A stretch of DNA of 59,637 bases from contig CACGTM010000004.1 in the NCBI GenBank assembly GCA_902575965.1, positions 1 through 59,637 on the forward strand. Direction: 5' to 3'. Positions within the stretch are counted from its first letter, which is position 1. Every line of letters begins with the position of its first letter. This DNA comes from an uncultured Alphaproteobacteria bacterium. GTDB lineage: Bacteria > Pseudomonadota > Alphaproteobacteria > Rhodospirillales > Rhodospirillaceae. Below are positions 8,041-18,793 of this stretch, in pieces. The position numbers were made by a program, and so were the translations under genes. A model generated the notes under the pieces. That model worked only from the letters and a program-made list of their open reading frames with translations. It was not told the DNA's origin and searched no databases.

Positions 8041-9839
8041 TTCTCTGACATTTTGAGAGCATCAATGAATGCTGATTGTGGAATCTCAACTTTTCCAAAC
8101 TGTCTCATTTTTTTCTTCCCTGCTTTTTGCTTTTCTAATAATTTTCTTTTACGAGTTATATCTCCCCCATAGCATTTTGCAGTCACATCTTTTCTCAGAG
8201 CACTTATTGTCTCACGTGCAATAATTTTTCCTCCTATGGCAGCCTGAAGAGGAATTTTAAATAAATGTTTTGGAATGAGGTCCTTTAGGCGAGAACATAT
8301 TTGCCTTCCCCTTATTTCTGACTGAGACCTATGTGAAATAAAAGATAATGCATCAACTGGTTCTGAGTTAACTAATATCTGAATTTTAACTAAGTCACTT
8401 TCTTCGTACTCATCCATTTCATAGTCAAAGCTTGCATAACCTTTTGTTATAGACTTTAGTCGATCATAAAAATCAAAAACGATTTCATTTAATGGAAGGG
8501 AATAAACCGCCATTGCTCGTGAACCAACATATGTCAAATCAATCTGCTTACCTCTTTTTTCACTACAAAGACTCAAAATTGCACCTAAATATTCATCTGG
8601 GACTAAAATTGTAGCTTTCACCCATGGCTCTTCCATTTGTTTAATTTTTGTTATATCGGGCATATCAGAGGGGTTGTGTAACTCAAGTATTTCGCCAGAG
8701 ACAAGAAAGATTTTATAAACGACACTTGGAGCAGTTGTAATGAGATCTAAATCAAACTCTCTAGAGAGCCTTTCTTGAATTATTTCCATATGAAGCATGC
8801 CTAAAAAGCCACACCTAAATCCGAAACCTAAAGCAGCAGATGTTTCAGCCTGAAAGTCAAAGCTAGAGTCATTGAGGTGAAGCTTAGCTAAACTAGATTT
8901 TAAATCCTCATATTGTGAGGAATCCACAGGAAAAAGACCACAAAAAACTACCGGAGTTGAAGGTCTAAATCCATCAAGAGGGTTTTGAGTTTGCCTCTTT
9001 TCATCAGTTATTGTATCCCCAACCTGACAATCCCCGACAGATTTAATTGATGCCGTAAAATATCCAATTTCTCCAGGAAAAAGTTCTTTCTTGCTTAATG
9101 GCTTGGGTGTAAAGACTCCCACATCATCAACATCATATGAAGTCCCCTGAGACATCATACGTATTTTCATACCTTTACGAATTGAACCTGAATAAACTCT
9201 TATTAAAATAACAACACCTAAATACGTATCGTACCATGAGTCTACTAAAAGTGCCTTGAGAGAATCATTTACATCTCCTTCTGGGGCGGGCAACCTTGTA
9301 ATAAGTGTTTCTAAGACGTCTTTAATACCTTGACCAGTTTTAGCAGAAACCTCAAGAGCGCTAGATGTATCAAGACCTATTACATCCTCGATTTGATTTT
9401 TTACGCGACCGGGCTCTGCAGCTGGTAAATCAACTTTGTTTAACACTATAACTATTTCATGATTGGCATCTATAGCTTGGTAAACATTAGCCAAGGTTTG
9501 TGCCTCAACACCTTGTGAAGAATCAACAACTAGAAGAGAGCCTTCACATGCACGTAAAGATCTACTTACCTCATAAGCAAAATCAACATGCCCAGGTGTA
9601 TCAACTAAATTAATCTGATAATCCACACCATTATTAGCCTTATACGAAAGCCTTACTGTTTGGGCTTTTATTGTTATACCTCTTTCACGTTCTAAATCCA
9701 TATTATCTAAAACTTGAGCCTTCATCTCACGTTCAGATAATCCTCCACAAAATTGTATCAACCTATCAGCCAAAGTAGATTTCCCATGGTCGATATGAGC
9801 TATAATTGCGAAATTTCTAATAGTGTCAGTATTTTGCAT
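8037..9839 (-). CDS. lepA: elongation factor 4 (LepA)
   Basis: 600 residues, the normal length. GTPase motifs are in order: [14 protein letters not shown] (G1, about 14-27), the RGITI switch I element, DTPGHVDF (G3) and NKVDLP (G4). Domain II, the EF-G-like domains III and V and the LepA-specific C-terminal domain follow (ending with a [20 protein letters not shown] block near 560-580). EF4 binds ribosomes and promotes back-translocation or remodelling of stalled complexes. It is a lone gene here, separated by 20 bases from pheT upstream. Confidence 0.98.
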   Translation of the reverse strand: MQNTDTIRNFAIIAHIDHGKSTLADRLIQFCGGLSEREMKAQVLDNMDLERERGITIKAQTVRLSYKANNGVDYQINLVDTPGHVDFAYEVSRSLRACEGSLLVVDSSQGVEAQTLANVYQAIDANHEIVIVLNKVDLPAAEPGRVKNQIEDVIGLDTSSALEVSAKTGQGIKDVLETLITRLPAPEGDVNDSLKALLVDSWYDTYLGVVILIRVYSGSIRKGMKIRMMSQGTSYDVDDVGVFTPKPLSKKELFPGEIGYFTASIKSVGDCQVGDTITDEKRQTQNPLDGFRPSTPVVFCGLFPVDSSQYEDLKSSLAKLHLNDSSFDFQAETSAALGFGFRCGFLGMLHMEIIQERLSREFDLDLITTAPSVVYKIFLVSGEILELHNPSDMPDITKIKQMEEPWVKATILVPDEYLGAILSLCSEKRGKQIDLTYVGSRAMAVYSLPLNEIVFDFYDRLKSITKGYASFDYEMDEYEESDLVKIQILVNSEPVDALSFISHRSQSEIRGRQICSRLKDLIPKHLFKIPLQAAIGGKIIARETISALRKDVTAKCYGGDITRKRKLLEKQKAGKKKMRQFGKVEIPQSAFIDALKMSEN

Positions 9840-9859
9840 AATGAAAAAGCTAGTTTTAG

Positions 9860-12277
9860 TTAATGTCTTAGTTTAGCTTCAAAATCCTTTTCTACCATTT
9901 TGATTATTCTAGATGATATATCTTCAATCTCAGAAATATTCATAGTCTTGTCCTTTGGCTCAAGAAGTATGCTGAAAGCAATTGACTTTTTTTCACTTTC
10001 AATTTTATCTCCTTTATACATATCAAATAGCTTAACTGATGAAATAAGATTCTTATCTACACCAGATACTTTTCTAAGAATATCCTCAACTGGAATATCG
10101 TCATCAATTAAAAAGGCAAAATCCCTCTCAACACTTTGAAAGTGTGAAGGAGAGAATTTTTTTCTCGTAAACGATTTAGTTTTTTTTGATTTAGGAATGT
10201 TATCTATGAACACTTCAAAGCAAAAGACATCTTCTTCAATCTCAAATTGATTAAGCAAATATGGGTGAAGCCTACCAAATTCAGCAACAATATTTTTTCC
10301 AACAGATAAAATTCCAGATTGTCCAGGATGATACCAACTAGGAGCAGGAAGTAAATCCAAATTATATTGTTTAGTTATTATATTCTTTTTTGGAATTCCC
10401 ATTAAGTTTAATATATCCAAAGCGTCTGATTTCACATCAAAAACATCAGTAGGCCTATAGTCTTTTTTCCAATGCTTATCTGAATAATTACCAACCCTTA
10501 CGGCTCCAATAATTTGATTCTGTCTATTTAAGTTATTATTGAACACTGGCCCTATCTCAAAAAAACTCATATCAGACAATCCTCGAACTAAGTTCTTTTG
10601 TATTGAGGATAGAAGGTTTGGAACTATTGACGGTCTGAGTGTATCTAAGTCACTGCTAATAGGATTCTTTAATTTAATTAAGGCTTCATCTCTAGAGAAC
10701 AACTCAGCACTTTCATTCGACAAGAAAGACCAGGTGATTACCTCAGAAAAACCTTTACTAACTAAAAAACGTCTAATTTTTGCATCCCTAGTTCTCTCTC
10801 GAGAATTTAGCTGAGAACTTATATCCATTTCAGGTAGCTTATGAGTCTTAATTTTATCATAGCCATAAATCCTCAAGATTTCTTCAACTATATCTTGCTC
10901 ACCATCAATATCTCTTCGCCATGATGGTACATTTATTTTTAATACATCTTCATTACTTTCAGTCACTTGAAAACCAAGCTTTTCTAATATCTCGACAACA
11001 GTCTTCTTATCTATAACTAATCCAGAGAACCTTTCAACTTCACAAAGTCTAAAATTCAAATCAAAACTTATTTTAGGTGGTTCTCCATAACTGATAAGTT
11101 CTGATGCCTCTCCTCCACAAATATCAAGTATTAATTGAGTTGCAAGCTCAAGTCCTCTGATAGTTGATTCTGGATCAACACCTCTCTCAAAACAATATCT
11201 TGCATCTGAAAGAATGCCTAAAGAACGGCCACTTTTAGCTATTGAATTTGGGTCAAAATAGGCTGACTCAAGGAATATGCACTCTGTTTCTTCACTACAT
11301 GCAGAAGACATACCACCAATAATACCAGCAATAGCTTGAGGGTCCTTTTTGTCCGCAATCACTAAAGTTGCTTCAGATAATTTATAATTCTTTCCATCAA
11401 GAGCATCAATCTCTTCAGAGGCTTTAGCCAGCCTTGGTCCTATAAAGCTATCCAGTTTAGAAAGGTCAAATGCATGTAAAGGCCTACCTAAATCAATTGT
11501 AATATACTGAGTAATATCAACTAATGCCGAAACTGACCTTAAGCCAATTGCCTCTAGACGAGAGGATAACCATGCTGGGGTTTTTGAGTTTTTAACGCCT
11601 TTGATTACTCTTCCAGAAAAGTGAGGGCAAAGCTTAATTGCTTCCTCTGGGAGTTTGCTCGATATCTTGAATTCGGTTTTAAACGATGATTTGAAGTCAC
11701 ATACCTTCTCTTGTTTTAACTTTCCTATTCCTTTTGCAGCTAGATCTCTAGCAATCCCCCTAACACCAAGTGCATCAACCCTATTTGGAGTAAGACTGAT
11801 CTCAAATATAACATCAAGGTCTAAAGCCTCTGATGCAGGTAAACCATTTTCACAGTTATCATTAAGCTCTATTATACCATCAAAATCTTCTCCAAGATTG
11901 AGCTCACTTGAAGAACATAACATGCCTTGGCTCTCAACCCCCCTAATTTTGCTGATTTTAATTTTATTTCCATTTTGCGGAATAACATTACCAGGCGATG
12001 CTAATACTGTTTTCATACCCTCTCTTACGTTACTTGCTCCACAAATAATCTGCTTTAGACCCTTCTTGCCAGTATCTACTTTGCAAACCTGTAACTTATC
12101 TGCATCTGGGTGTTTAGAGACAGAGATAATTTCTACAATGTTAAAGCCAGCTAACTGTTCATTTGGGTTTTGAACATTTTCTACTTCTAGCCCGATTGAT
12201 GTCAACGCAGCCTCTAACTCAGCTACTGAAGCATCTGTTTCTAAATGATCTCTTAGCCATTTTAGTGTAAACTTCAT
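9860..12277 (-). CDS. pheT: phenylalanine--tRNA ligase beta subunit
   Basis: 805 residues from the ATG at 12277; a TTG one codon upstream is less likely. The N-terminal tRNA-binding (EMAP/Arc1-like) domain covers about residues 40-150, followed by the B3/B4 editing region, the B5 domain, the catalytic-like core and the C-terminal anticodon-binding domain ([20 protein letters not shown] near residue 705 on). It forms the alpha2-beta2 enzyme with PheS. The start overlaps the stop of pheS (TGATG), so the subunits are translationally coupled in the usual pheST order. Confidence 0.98.
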   Translation of the reverse strand: MKFTLKWLRDHLETDASVAELEAALTSIGLEVENVQNPNEQLAGFNIVEIISVSKHPDADKLQVCKVDTGKKGLKQIICGASNVREGMKTVLASPGNVIPQNGNKIKISKIRGVESQGMLCSSSELNLGEDFDGIIELNDNCENGLPASEALDLDVIFEISLTPNRVDALGVRGIARDLAAKGIGKLKQEKVCDFKSSFKTEFKISSKLPEEAIKLCPHFSGRVIKGVKNSKTPAWLSSRLEAIGLRSVSALVDITQYITIDLGRPLHAFDLSKLDSFIGPRLAKASEEIDALDGKNYKLSEATLVIADKKDPQAIAGIIGGMSSACSEETECIFLESAYFDPNSIAKSGRSLGILSDARYCFERGVDPESTIRGLELATQLILDICGGEASELISYGEPPKISFDLNFRLCEVERFSGLVIDKKTVVEILEKLGFQVTESNEDVLKINVPSWRRDIDGEQDIVEEILRIYGYDKIKTHKLPEMDISSQLNSRERTRDAKIRRFLVSKGFSEVITWSFLSNESAELFSRDEALIKLKNPISSDLDTLRPSIVPNLLSSIQKNLVRGLSDMSFFEIGPVFNNNLNRQNQIIGAVRVGNYSDKHWKKDYRPTDVFDVKSDALDILNLMGIPKKNIITKQYNLDLLPAPSWYHPGQSGILSVGKNIVAEFGRLHPYLLNQFEIEEDVFCFEVFIDNIPKSKKTKSFTRKKFSPSHFQSVERDFAFLIDDDIPVEDILRKVSGVDKNLISSVKLFDMYKGDKIESEKKSIAFSILLEPKDKTMNISEIEDISSRIIKMVEKDFEAKLRH

Positions 12278-13341
12278 CAATTATTTCCATCAAACTTATC
12301 TAGAAAAGAAAAACCATAGTGTTTTATCCACCTTAGGTCACAATCAAAAAACATTCTTAAGTCGGTAATCCCATATTTTAACATTGCAATCCTTTCCACA
12401 CCCACACCAAATGCAAAACCTTGATATTCATTAGGGTCAAGGCCACAAGCTTTTAAAACATTATGGTGAACCATCCCACATCCTAAAATTTCAAGCCATT
12501 CTCCTCCATCTCCTATTTTAAATTCCCCGTCCTTACGCTGGCACCCAATATCAACTTCTGCCGACGGTTCTGTAAAAGGGAAATATGAGGGCCTAAAACG
12601 AACCGGCAAATTATTGATTCCAAAAAATGATTCAACAAAGGTTGTCAAACAACCTTTGAGATGACCCATGTTTACCTTTTTATCAATAACTAGACCTTCA
12701 ACTTGGTGAAACATCGGTGTATGCGTAATATCGTAATCACATCTGTAGGTTCTACCTGGGGCAAGGACTCTTATGGGTGGTTCATTATCCTTCATTACTC
12801 TAATTTGAACTGGCGAGGTATGTGTTCTCATTAGTAACTTTTCACCATTATTAGATTCATTTAAAAAGAATGTATCATGCATTTCTCTCGCAGGATGGTC
12901 AGGGGGGAAATTGAGTGCGGTAAAGTTATGAAAATCATCCTCAATATCAGGCCCCTCAGCTACTGAAAAACCCATTGGTTTAAAAATTTCTATAACTTCT
13001 TCTATTGTGTGTGAAATTGGATGAATATGACCAGAGCTATAACTTCTTTCTGGAAGTGTAATATCTAATCTTTCTTTATTTATATTATCTAAAATTATTT
13101 TTTTTTCTAAATACACCTTCTTATTTTCAATTGAGTCTAAAACTTTCACTTTTAAAGTATTTATATTCTTTCCATATGACTTTTTCTCTTCATGAGTAAG
13201 ATTTGTAAGTTCTTTCATTAACTTAGTAATCTCACCCTTTTTTCCTAGATAATCAATCCTAACGGCATTAAGGGTATTTAAATCATCTGCTTCATCGATC
13301 TTGCTAATTATTTTTTTACATAGAATATCTAGATTTTCCAT
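12277..13341 (-). CDS. pheS: phenylalanine--tRNA ligase alpha subunit
   Basis: 354 residues. An N-terminal coiled coil (about 1-90) precedes the class II catalytic core. Motif 2 is around GRTYRCDYDITHTPMFHQVEG, TEPSAEVDIGC follows, and motif 3 is GVGVERIAMLKYG near the end. It charges tRNA-Phe with phenylalanine together with PheT. About 110 bases separate it from rplT upstream; I see no attenuator-like leader peptide there, so it may be read through from the rpmI-rplT unit or have its own promoter. Confidence 0.98.
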   Translation of the reverse strand: MENLDILCKKIISKIDEADDLNTLNAVRIDYLGKKGEITKLMKELTNLTHEEKKSYGKNINTLKVKVLDSIENKKVYLEKKIILDNINKERLDITLPERSYSSGHIHPISHTIEEVIEIFKPMGFSVAEGPDIEDDFHNFTALNFPPDHPAREMHDTFFLNESNNGEKLLMRTHTSPVQIRVMKDNEPPIRVLAPGRTYRCDYDITHTPMFHQVEGLVIDKKVNMGHLKGCLTTFVESFFGINNLPVRFRPSYFPFTEPSAEVDIGCQRKDGEFKIGDGGEWLEILGCGMVHHNVLKACGLDPNEYQGFAFGVGVERIAMLKYGITDLRMFFDCDLRWIKHYGFSFLDKFDGNN

Positions 13342-13453
13342 ATCACACTTTCATCCTTGTAGACGAACAAAAACATAATAGAAAAAAATTTCCAGCACAA
13401 AGGAAAAATAATCCCGAAAGCCTTAATTATATAAATTAAATTCAGCCTGACTA

Positions 13454-13810
13454 TTAACTCTGAACAGATTGCGCTTTTGCAACCAATCCTGCGAACACTT
13501 TTGGATCATGAACGGCTATATCTGAAAGAACTTTTCTGTCCAACTCAATACCTGACTCTTTAAGGCCACTAATAAAGGTTGAATAAGACATACCGTGCTC
13601 TCTTGCACCGGCATTGATTCTTTGAATCCATAAAGACCTAAAGTTCCTCTTTTTTACCCGGCGGTCACGATAAGCATATTGAAGTCCCTTTTCTACTTTC
13701 TGCTTAGCAACACGGAAACTCTTAGAATTTCTACCTCTATAACCTTTGGCAGCACTAAGAACTTTTTTATGGCGTGCATGAGAAACAACACCTCTTTTAA
13801 CTCTAGACAT
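13454..13810 (-). CDS. rplT: 50S ribosomal protein L20
   Basis: 118 residues, the standard size. It has the very basic N-terminal [15 protein letters not shown], the RNA-binding [14 protein letters not shown] region and the conserved [18 protein letters not shown] core. L20 binds 23S rRNA early in large-subunit assembly. It lies 10 bases downstream of rpmI in the common infC-rpmI-rplT order. In other bacteria L20 represses this operon; I did not identify the RNA fold needed here. Confidence 0.98.
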   Translation of the reverse strand: MSRVKRGVVSHARHKKVLSAAKGYRGRNSKSFRVAKQKVEKGLQYAYRDRRVKKRNFRSLWIQRINAGAREHGMSYSTFISGLKESGIELDRKVLSDIAVHDPKVFAGLVAKAQSVQS

Positions 13811-13820
13811 ACCTTAACCC

Positions 13821-14024
13821 CTAGGACACACCGTAAGGTAGGAATTTTCTAACTATTCTCGCATCAGAATCAGCTAAAACAAACGTGCCCCTTGCCTTAC
13901 GTTTCATTTTTTGGGGTTTAGATCCAAGACAATGTCTTTTATAGGCCACATTTCCAAGAATTTTTCCAGTTCCCGTAACCCTGAAGCGCCTTTTTGTAGA
14001 ACTTTTTGTTTTCATTTTAGGCAT
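13821..14024 (-). CDS. rpmI: 50S ribosomal protein L35
   Basis: 67 residues with the conserved MPKMKTKSSTKRRFRVTGTGK N-terminal signature and high Lys/Arg content. It lies between infC and rplT, in the usual place, and should be co-transcribed with rplT. The 118-base gap to infC upstream holds no recognisable gene. Confidence 0.97.
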   Translation of the reverse strand: MPKMKTKSSTKRRFRVTGTGKILGNVAYKRHCLGSKPQKMKRKARGTFVLADSDARIVRKFLPYGVS

Positions 14025-14142
14025 AACTAAAACCCTATCACTGCCAAATCGACAATATACACATATAATATCATTAAGAAAGCTGGTTTATACAAGGAGA
14101 GGGAGATCTTTGCAAGTTATAGAACTTGATAGAAACAAAAAT

Positions 14143-14670
14143 CTACCTTGGGGCCATTACCATTACTAACTGCCTTCCCTCCATTTTTGCTTCTTGTTCA
14201 ATTTTAGCTACTTTCTCAGTATCATCAACAACCCTTTTAAGTAAATTTATACCAATCTCTTGGTGATTCATCTCCCTACCACGGAATCTCATAGTTATTT
14301 TAACTTTATCTCCGTCAAGTAGAAATCTGTGCATACTTCTCATTTTTACTTCATAATCGTGATCTTCTATATTTGGCCTTAATTTTATCTCTTTAACATC
14401 TATGACCTTTTGCTTTTTCTTTGCTTCATTTCGTTTTTTTTGCAATTCATACTTAAATTTACCTAAATCCAATATTTTACATACAGGAGGGCTTGCATTG
14501 GGAGAAATTTCAACCAAATCTAAACCTACTTCTTCTGAATGTTGTATTGCTTGCTGAACTGAGACCACACCGATGTTTTCACCATCGGCACCTATTAAAC
14601 GTACCTCTGGAACGTCTATATTTTCATTTACCCGCGGCCCATCTTTTGAAGGTGGGGAGGATGTTGACAT
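14143..14670 (-). CDS. infC: translation initiation factor IF-3
   Basis: 175 residues with the N-terminal domain ([19 protein letters not shown]) and the C-terminal 30S-binding domain ([17 protein letters not shown], then [13 protein letters not shown]). IF-3 keeps subunits apart and checks the start codon. It is notable that infC here begins with ATG (position 14670) rather than the rare AUU/ATT used for self-regulation in Escherichia coli, while rsfS in the same window seems to use ATT. It precedes rpmI-rplT in the normal order. Confidence 0.97.
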   Translation of the reverse strand: MSTSSPPSKDGPRVNENIDVPEVRLIGADGENIGVVSVQQAIQHSEEVGLDLVEISPNASPPVCKILDLGKFKYELQKKRNEAKKKQKVIDVKEIKLRPNIEDHDYEVKMRSMHRFLLDGDKVKITMRFRGREMNHQEIGINLLKRVVDDTEKVAKIEQEAKMEGRQLVMVMAPR

Positions 14671-14778
14671 AGTTTTTACTATTGAAAAATCTCCTTTAAA
14701 TTATATTAAAGTTAAATTTTATTAATAATTAGATAAAATTGCCACTCAATTTTATAAAAAAACAGAAAAAAATTTAAA

Positions 14779-16740
14779 TTAGCAATCTGGGGGCCTTATT
14801 TCATGTATAATATTTTTTACAAAGTCCTCAATTGAAACTATTTCCTGATTCTTACCCCCTAATCTCCGGAGGGCAACTTTTTTATTATCAGATTCTTTTT
14901 CACCAACAACTGCAATTATAGGTATTTTTTGATTGGAGTGGTCTCTAATTTTATAATTAATTTTCTCATTCCTTAAATCTAAATTTACTCTCACTTTTGA
15001 GGCCTCAAGTAAAGAGTATACTTCTTTTGCATATTCATCTGTTGAAGACGTGATTGTTGCAACAACTACCTGAACTGGGGCCAACCACAATGGTAACTTT
15101 CCTGCGTAGCTTTCAATTAAAATCCCAATAAACCTCTCTAAGCTTCCAAGGATCGCTCTATGAAGCATTACGGGTTTATGCTTATTACCATCTGCGCCAA
15201 TATAAGAAGCATTTAATCTTTCGGGCAACACAAAATCGAGTTGAATGGTACCACATTGCCATTTTCTTCCGATTGCGTCTTTAAGATGAAATTCAAGTTT
15301 TGGTCCATAGAAAGCCCCTTCACCAGAGATAATTTCATAGTCTAAATTAGTTGCTTTTACAGCATCCTCAAGCGCATTTTCAGCTCTATCCCAAACTGTG
15401 TCATCTCCTGCCCTAAGTTCTGGCCTGGTCGCTAATTTTACCTCCACTTGAATAAAGCCTAAATCTTTATAGACGGACATTAAAAGATCGCAAAATGCAA
15501 TTGTCTCATCTGTTACCTGATCTTCTCTACAAAAAATATGTGCATCATCTTGGGTCATTTGTCTCACTCGCATTAATCCATGCAATGCACCATGAGGCTC
15601 GTTTCTATGACAACAGCCAAATTCAGCAAGTCTAATAGGAAGATCTTTATAACTTCTAATTTCTGAATTATAAATTTGAACATGAGCAGGGCAATTCATT
15701 GGCTTTATAGCCAACATTTTTCCCTCAGATGAGATAATTGGTTTTCCTTCCTCAATATTTGGAACAACATCAGGTACCACAAACATATTTTCTCTAAACT
15801 TTGACCAATGTCCAGATTTTTCCCAAAAACGAGAGCTAATTAATTGAGGTGTTTTAACCTCTTCGTATCCTGACTTTGAGAGCTTTCTCCTTATGTAATT
15901 CTCTAACTGCAACCAGATCAAATACCCTCTAGGGTGCCAAAAAACTGAACCTTGCGCCTCTTCTTGAAGATGAAAAAGATCCATTTGTTTTCCAAGCTTC
16001 CTATGATCTCTTTTTTCTGCTTCCTCTAACTGTTTTAAATGCTCCTCTAATTCTTTTTTATTTCTCCATGCCGTGCCATAAACACGCGTAAACATTTCAT
16101 TATCTGAATTCCCTTTCCAATAGGCCCCAGCTACTTTTGTTAATTTAAATGACCCAACATGAGAAAGGCTAGGAAGATGTGGTCCCCTGCACAAATCAAC
16201 AAACTGCTCATCCTGATTTTTATAAATTTGGAAATCTTTTTCCTGCCCGGAATCTTCAATAATTTGAACTTTATAATTCTCACTTTTTTCGAAAAAAAGA
16301 CTCTTAGCTTCTGACTTTGTATGCAAACTCTTTTCAATTTTTGATTTCTTCTGAATAATCTTATTCATCTCTTTTTCAATCTTGGTCAAGTCTTCTAAAG
16401 AAATGATTGGATCAGTTAGTACGTCGTAGTAAAATCCATTTTCAATTGTTGGTCCAATAGCTAATTTTGAATTGGGATAAAGCCTTTTTATTGCTAAAGC
16501 AAGGACCTGAGCTGCAATAGTATGACGCATTATCTCAAGCCCTTCTTCAGATTCTATTGTTATAATTGAAACAGAACTATCAGTCTCAATCATATCCACT
16601 AGATCTTTTTGAATGCCGTCAACAGACATTGCTATAGCACTTTTAGCTAAACCAGGGCCAATATCTTTTGCTAAATCATAACCAGATATTTTATCATTGA
16701 ATTTTCTTTCACTTCCATCTGGCAAACTCACTACAACCAT
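14779..16740 (-). CDS. thrS: threonine--tRNA ligase
   Basis: 653 residues. The domains are TGS (about 1-62), the N2 editing domain (about 65-235), the class II catalytic core (PMNCPAHVQIY with the zinc Cys; MTQDDAHIFC) and the anticodon-binding domain (about 540-653). The editing site has Cys184 and His188 of DLCRGPH and His73, but the partner His of the HxxxH motif is missing: the stretch reads HTIAAQVL where HxAAHVL-type sequence is expected, so it seems to carry a one-residue insertion and His-to-Gln. Charging should be intact, but proofreading of serine may be weakened. It lies 108 bases upstream of infC on the same strand. Confidence 0.97.
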   Translation of the reverse strand: MVVVSLPDGSERKFNDKISGYDLAKDIGPGLAKSAIAMSVDGIQKDLVDMIETDSSVSIITIESEEGLEIMRHTIAAQVLALAIKRLYPNSKLAIGPTIENGFYYDVLTDPIISLEDLTKIEKEMNKIIQKKSKIEKSLHTKSEAKSLFFEKSENYKVQIIEDSGQEKDFQIYKNQDEQFVDLCRGPHLPSLSHVGSFKLTKVAGAYWKGNSDNEMFTRVYGTAWRNKKELEEHLKQLEEAEKRDHRKLGKQMDLFHLQEEAQGSVFWHPRGYLIWLQLENYIRRKLSKSGYEEVKTPQLISSRFWEKSGHWSKFRENMFVVPDVVPNIEEGKPIISSEGKMLAIKPMNCPAHVQIYNSEIRSYKDLPIRLAEFGCCHRNEPHGALHGLMRVRQMTQDDAHIFCREDQVTDETIAFCDLLMSVYKDLGFIQVEVKLATRPELRAGDDTVWDRAENALEDAVKATNLDYEIISGEGAFYGPKLEFHLKDAIGRKWQCGTIQLDFVLPERLNASYIGADGNKHKPVMLHRAILGSLERFIGILIESYAGKLPLWLAPVQVVVATITSSTDEYAKEVYSLLEASKVRVNLDLRNEKINYKIRDHSNQKIPIIAVVGEKESDNKKVALRRLGGKNQEIVSIEDFVKNIIHEIRPPDC

Positions 16741-16786
16741 ATAATTCCTTTAAAATTAAAGTAAAAAAAATAAAATTATTCTAGAG

Positions 16787-17980
16787 TCATTTTTTATAAT
16801 TCTTAATTGTATTCTCATATATATCAAGGGTGGAGTCTACCATTTGAGATATAGTAAATTTTTCTTTTATATTGTTCCTTGCAATGGATGCAAGCTTCTC
16901 TCTTTCCACTTGCGATATAGATAGAGCTTTTTCTATAGACTCGGCAAGTGAAATTGCTTGTCCTGGCTTAAATAACCACCCTGTAACGTCCTTTTTAATT
17001 ATTTCTGATGCAGCACCGTGGTTGGGTGCCACCACTGGCCTTCCCATTGCTTGAGCTTCCGCAACAACTCTACCAAAAGCCTCCGGCTTCAAAGAAGCCG
17101 AGATAACTAAATCTGTCAGCATATAGGCTGAACCAATATCCTTACAATCATCGATAATATGAACAACTCCATCCAAATCGAGTTCTCTTATTTTCTTTTC
17201 AAGAAGATTACGATACCTTTTTTTATTACCATCCGGGCCAACAAATAAACAGCGTAAATTCTCTGGTAACCTGTTTGTTCCCTTGAGATAATCTAGTGCA
17301 TCAATAAGTAATAGCTGCCCTTTCCAAGGACTCAGTCTTCCTGGGAGCATAATAACTGGACCCGAGTTTTCCGACAGTTTCCACTTCCGAGACAGATGTA
17401 TTATTCTTTCAGCAGATACTTTACTTGGGCTGAATATACTCAAGTCAACACCTCTTGGTATCTTATGAACATGTTCAGAATCAAATTTATATTCTTCTAT
17501 AATATGATTATAAATAAAATTTGAAATAGCTATTATAGAATTTCCCTTAAGCATTATGCTATTATACTTTTTTTTGAGCCCCATCAAACCAGTTCCATAA
17601 GTTCCATGAAAAGTGGTAACTAAGGGTTTTTTAGTCAACTTTGACGCAAGATAAGCACTCCAAGCAGGTGCCCTTGATCTTGCATGAATAATTGAGACTC
17701 CTTCTTTATTCACAATCTCTGACAAATAAACAGCATTCATAAGTATACTAAAGGGAGATTTTGAATATAAATTTAAATCATAATGCTGAACGCCAATTCT
17801 ACTTAGCTCCTTAGTAAAAGCACCACCACTCGAGGCTATGATAGCTCTTCTGCCAGAAGAAACAATTGCCCTTGAAAGCTCAATGGTTCCACGGCTAACA
17901 CCACTAACATCAAGTTTAGGTAAAACTTGTAAACAAACTTTAGCGTTGAAATGATTAAGTTTATCCGTAGAATTATTCAT
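16787..17980 (-). CDS. glycosyltransferase, GT4 family
   Basis: 397 residues with two Rossmann domains (GT-B fold). The N-terminal half has LDVSGVSRGTIELSRAI and IIHARSRAPAWSAY; the C-terminal half has PGRLSPWKGQLLLIDAL and the nucleotide-sugar-binding EX7E element in PEAFGRVVAEAQAMG, followed by VAPNHGAASEI. It is a retaining glycosyltransferase, likely acting at the inner face of the cytoplasmic membrane on lipopolysaccharide core or a related glycan, as kdsB elsewhere in the window shows that a Kdo-containing lipopolysaccharide is made. It is divergent from the alpha/beta hydrolase gene across only 29 bases, and 46 bases separate it from thrS. Confidence 0.88.
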   Translation of the reverse strand: MNNSTDKLNHFNAKVCLQVLPKLDVSGVSRGTIELSRAIVSSGRRAIIASSGGAFTKELSRIGVQHYDLNLYSKSPFSILMNAVYLSEIVNKEGVSIIHARSRAPAWSAYLASKLTKKPLVTTFHGTYGTGLMGLKKKYNSIMLKGNSIIAISNFIYNHIIEEYKFDSEHVHKIPRGVDLSIFSPSKVSAERIIHLSRKWKLSENSGPVIMLPGRLSPWKGQLLLIDALDYLKGTNRLPENLRCLFVGPDGNKKRYRNLLEKKIRELDLDGVVHIIDDCKDIGSAYMLTDLVISASLKPEAFGRVVAEAQAMGRPVVAPNHGAASEIIKKDVTGWLFKPGQAISLAESIEKALSISQVEREKLASIARNNIKEKFTISQMVDSTLDIYENTIKNYKK

Positions 17981-18009
17981 AGACTTAGAATAACTCTCAA
18001 TGTGGAATA

Positions 18010-18792
18010 ATGCAAAATACTTTCTGGGAAGATTTTAATATATTAAAGAGCACAGACGGGTCAAACCTTGCTTATAATAAACTAGCAGGCGGCAATCCGG
18101 GATTAATTTTTTTTCATGGTCTTAATTCAGATCGGAAGGGAACTAAGGCTGAGCACCTATTAAATTATTGTTTAAAGAAGAAAAAACAATTTATAAGCTT
18201 TGATATGTTTGGCCATGGCCAATCGTCCGGCCAAATGGAAGATGCAACCCTTAGCATCTGGATAAATAATGCTCTGAATATTATTGATAAAATTAGTAAT
18301 GGACCACAATTTATTGTTGGCTCAAGTATGGGTGGCTGGGTTATGCTTAAAGTGGCAGAAAAAAGAAAAAAAATTATTTGTGGAATGGTAGGAATAGCTG
18401 CTGCACCAGATTTCACAGAAAGCCTTATATGGAAAAGAATGACAGATAGAGAAAAAGAAGAATTGGAGAGAAACGGCTTTATAACTCAAGATTCAGATTA
18501 TGATGACTCACCCTATATAATATCCAGAAAATTAATCGAAGATGGTAGAAACAATCTTATTCTTAATAACACTATTCATTTAAATATTCCTTGTGTATTT
18601 ATTCATGGAAAAAAAGATATAGATGTCCCTTGGCAAACTTCATTTGATTTAGCCTTAAAGATCAAATCAAATAACGTAAAAAATATTTTAATAGAGAGAG
18701 GCACACATAGGCTCTCTACAAAAAATGACTTAAATGTCCTAACTTCCTCATTAGATGAATTATATGAAGGATTCACCCAAAAAAAAGATTAA
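18010..18792 (+). CDS. alpha/beta hydrolase
   Basis: 260 residues of alpha/beta-hydrolase fold. The oxyanion-hole region is FFHGLNSDRKG (about 34-44), the nucleophile elbow is VGSSMGGW with Ser106, the acid is Asp203 or Asp205 in GKKDIDVPW, and the base is His233 in RGTHRLS. Such serine hydrolases act on esters or thioesters; the pattern of FHGLNSDRKGTK resembles small palmitoyl-thioesterase/peptidase-like members, from memory. The substrate is unknown. It ends one base before the stop of the convergent yejF gene. Confidence 0.85.
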   Translation: MQNTFWEDFNILKSTDGSNLAYNKLAGGNPGLIFFHGLNSDRKGTKAEHLLNYCLKKKKQFISFDMFGHGQSSGQMEDATLSIWINNALNIIDKISNGPQFIVGSSMGGWVMLKVAEKRKKIICGMVGIAAAPDFTESLIWKRMTDREKEELERNGFITQDSDYDDSPYIISRKLIEDGRNNLILNNTIHLNIPCVFIHGKKDIDVPWQTSFDLALKIKSNNVKNILIERGTHRLSTKNDLNVLTSSLDELYEGFTQKKD

Positions 18793-18793
18793 A

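Noticed and set aside
11655..12173. 172-codon plus-strand frame opposite pheT
   Set aside because: Antisense shadow of a well-supported gene; no family similarity and no ribosome-binding site.
13380..13440. Possible terminator after rplT
   Set aside because: No stable G/C stem could be drawn by eye; only scattered short matches.
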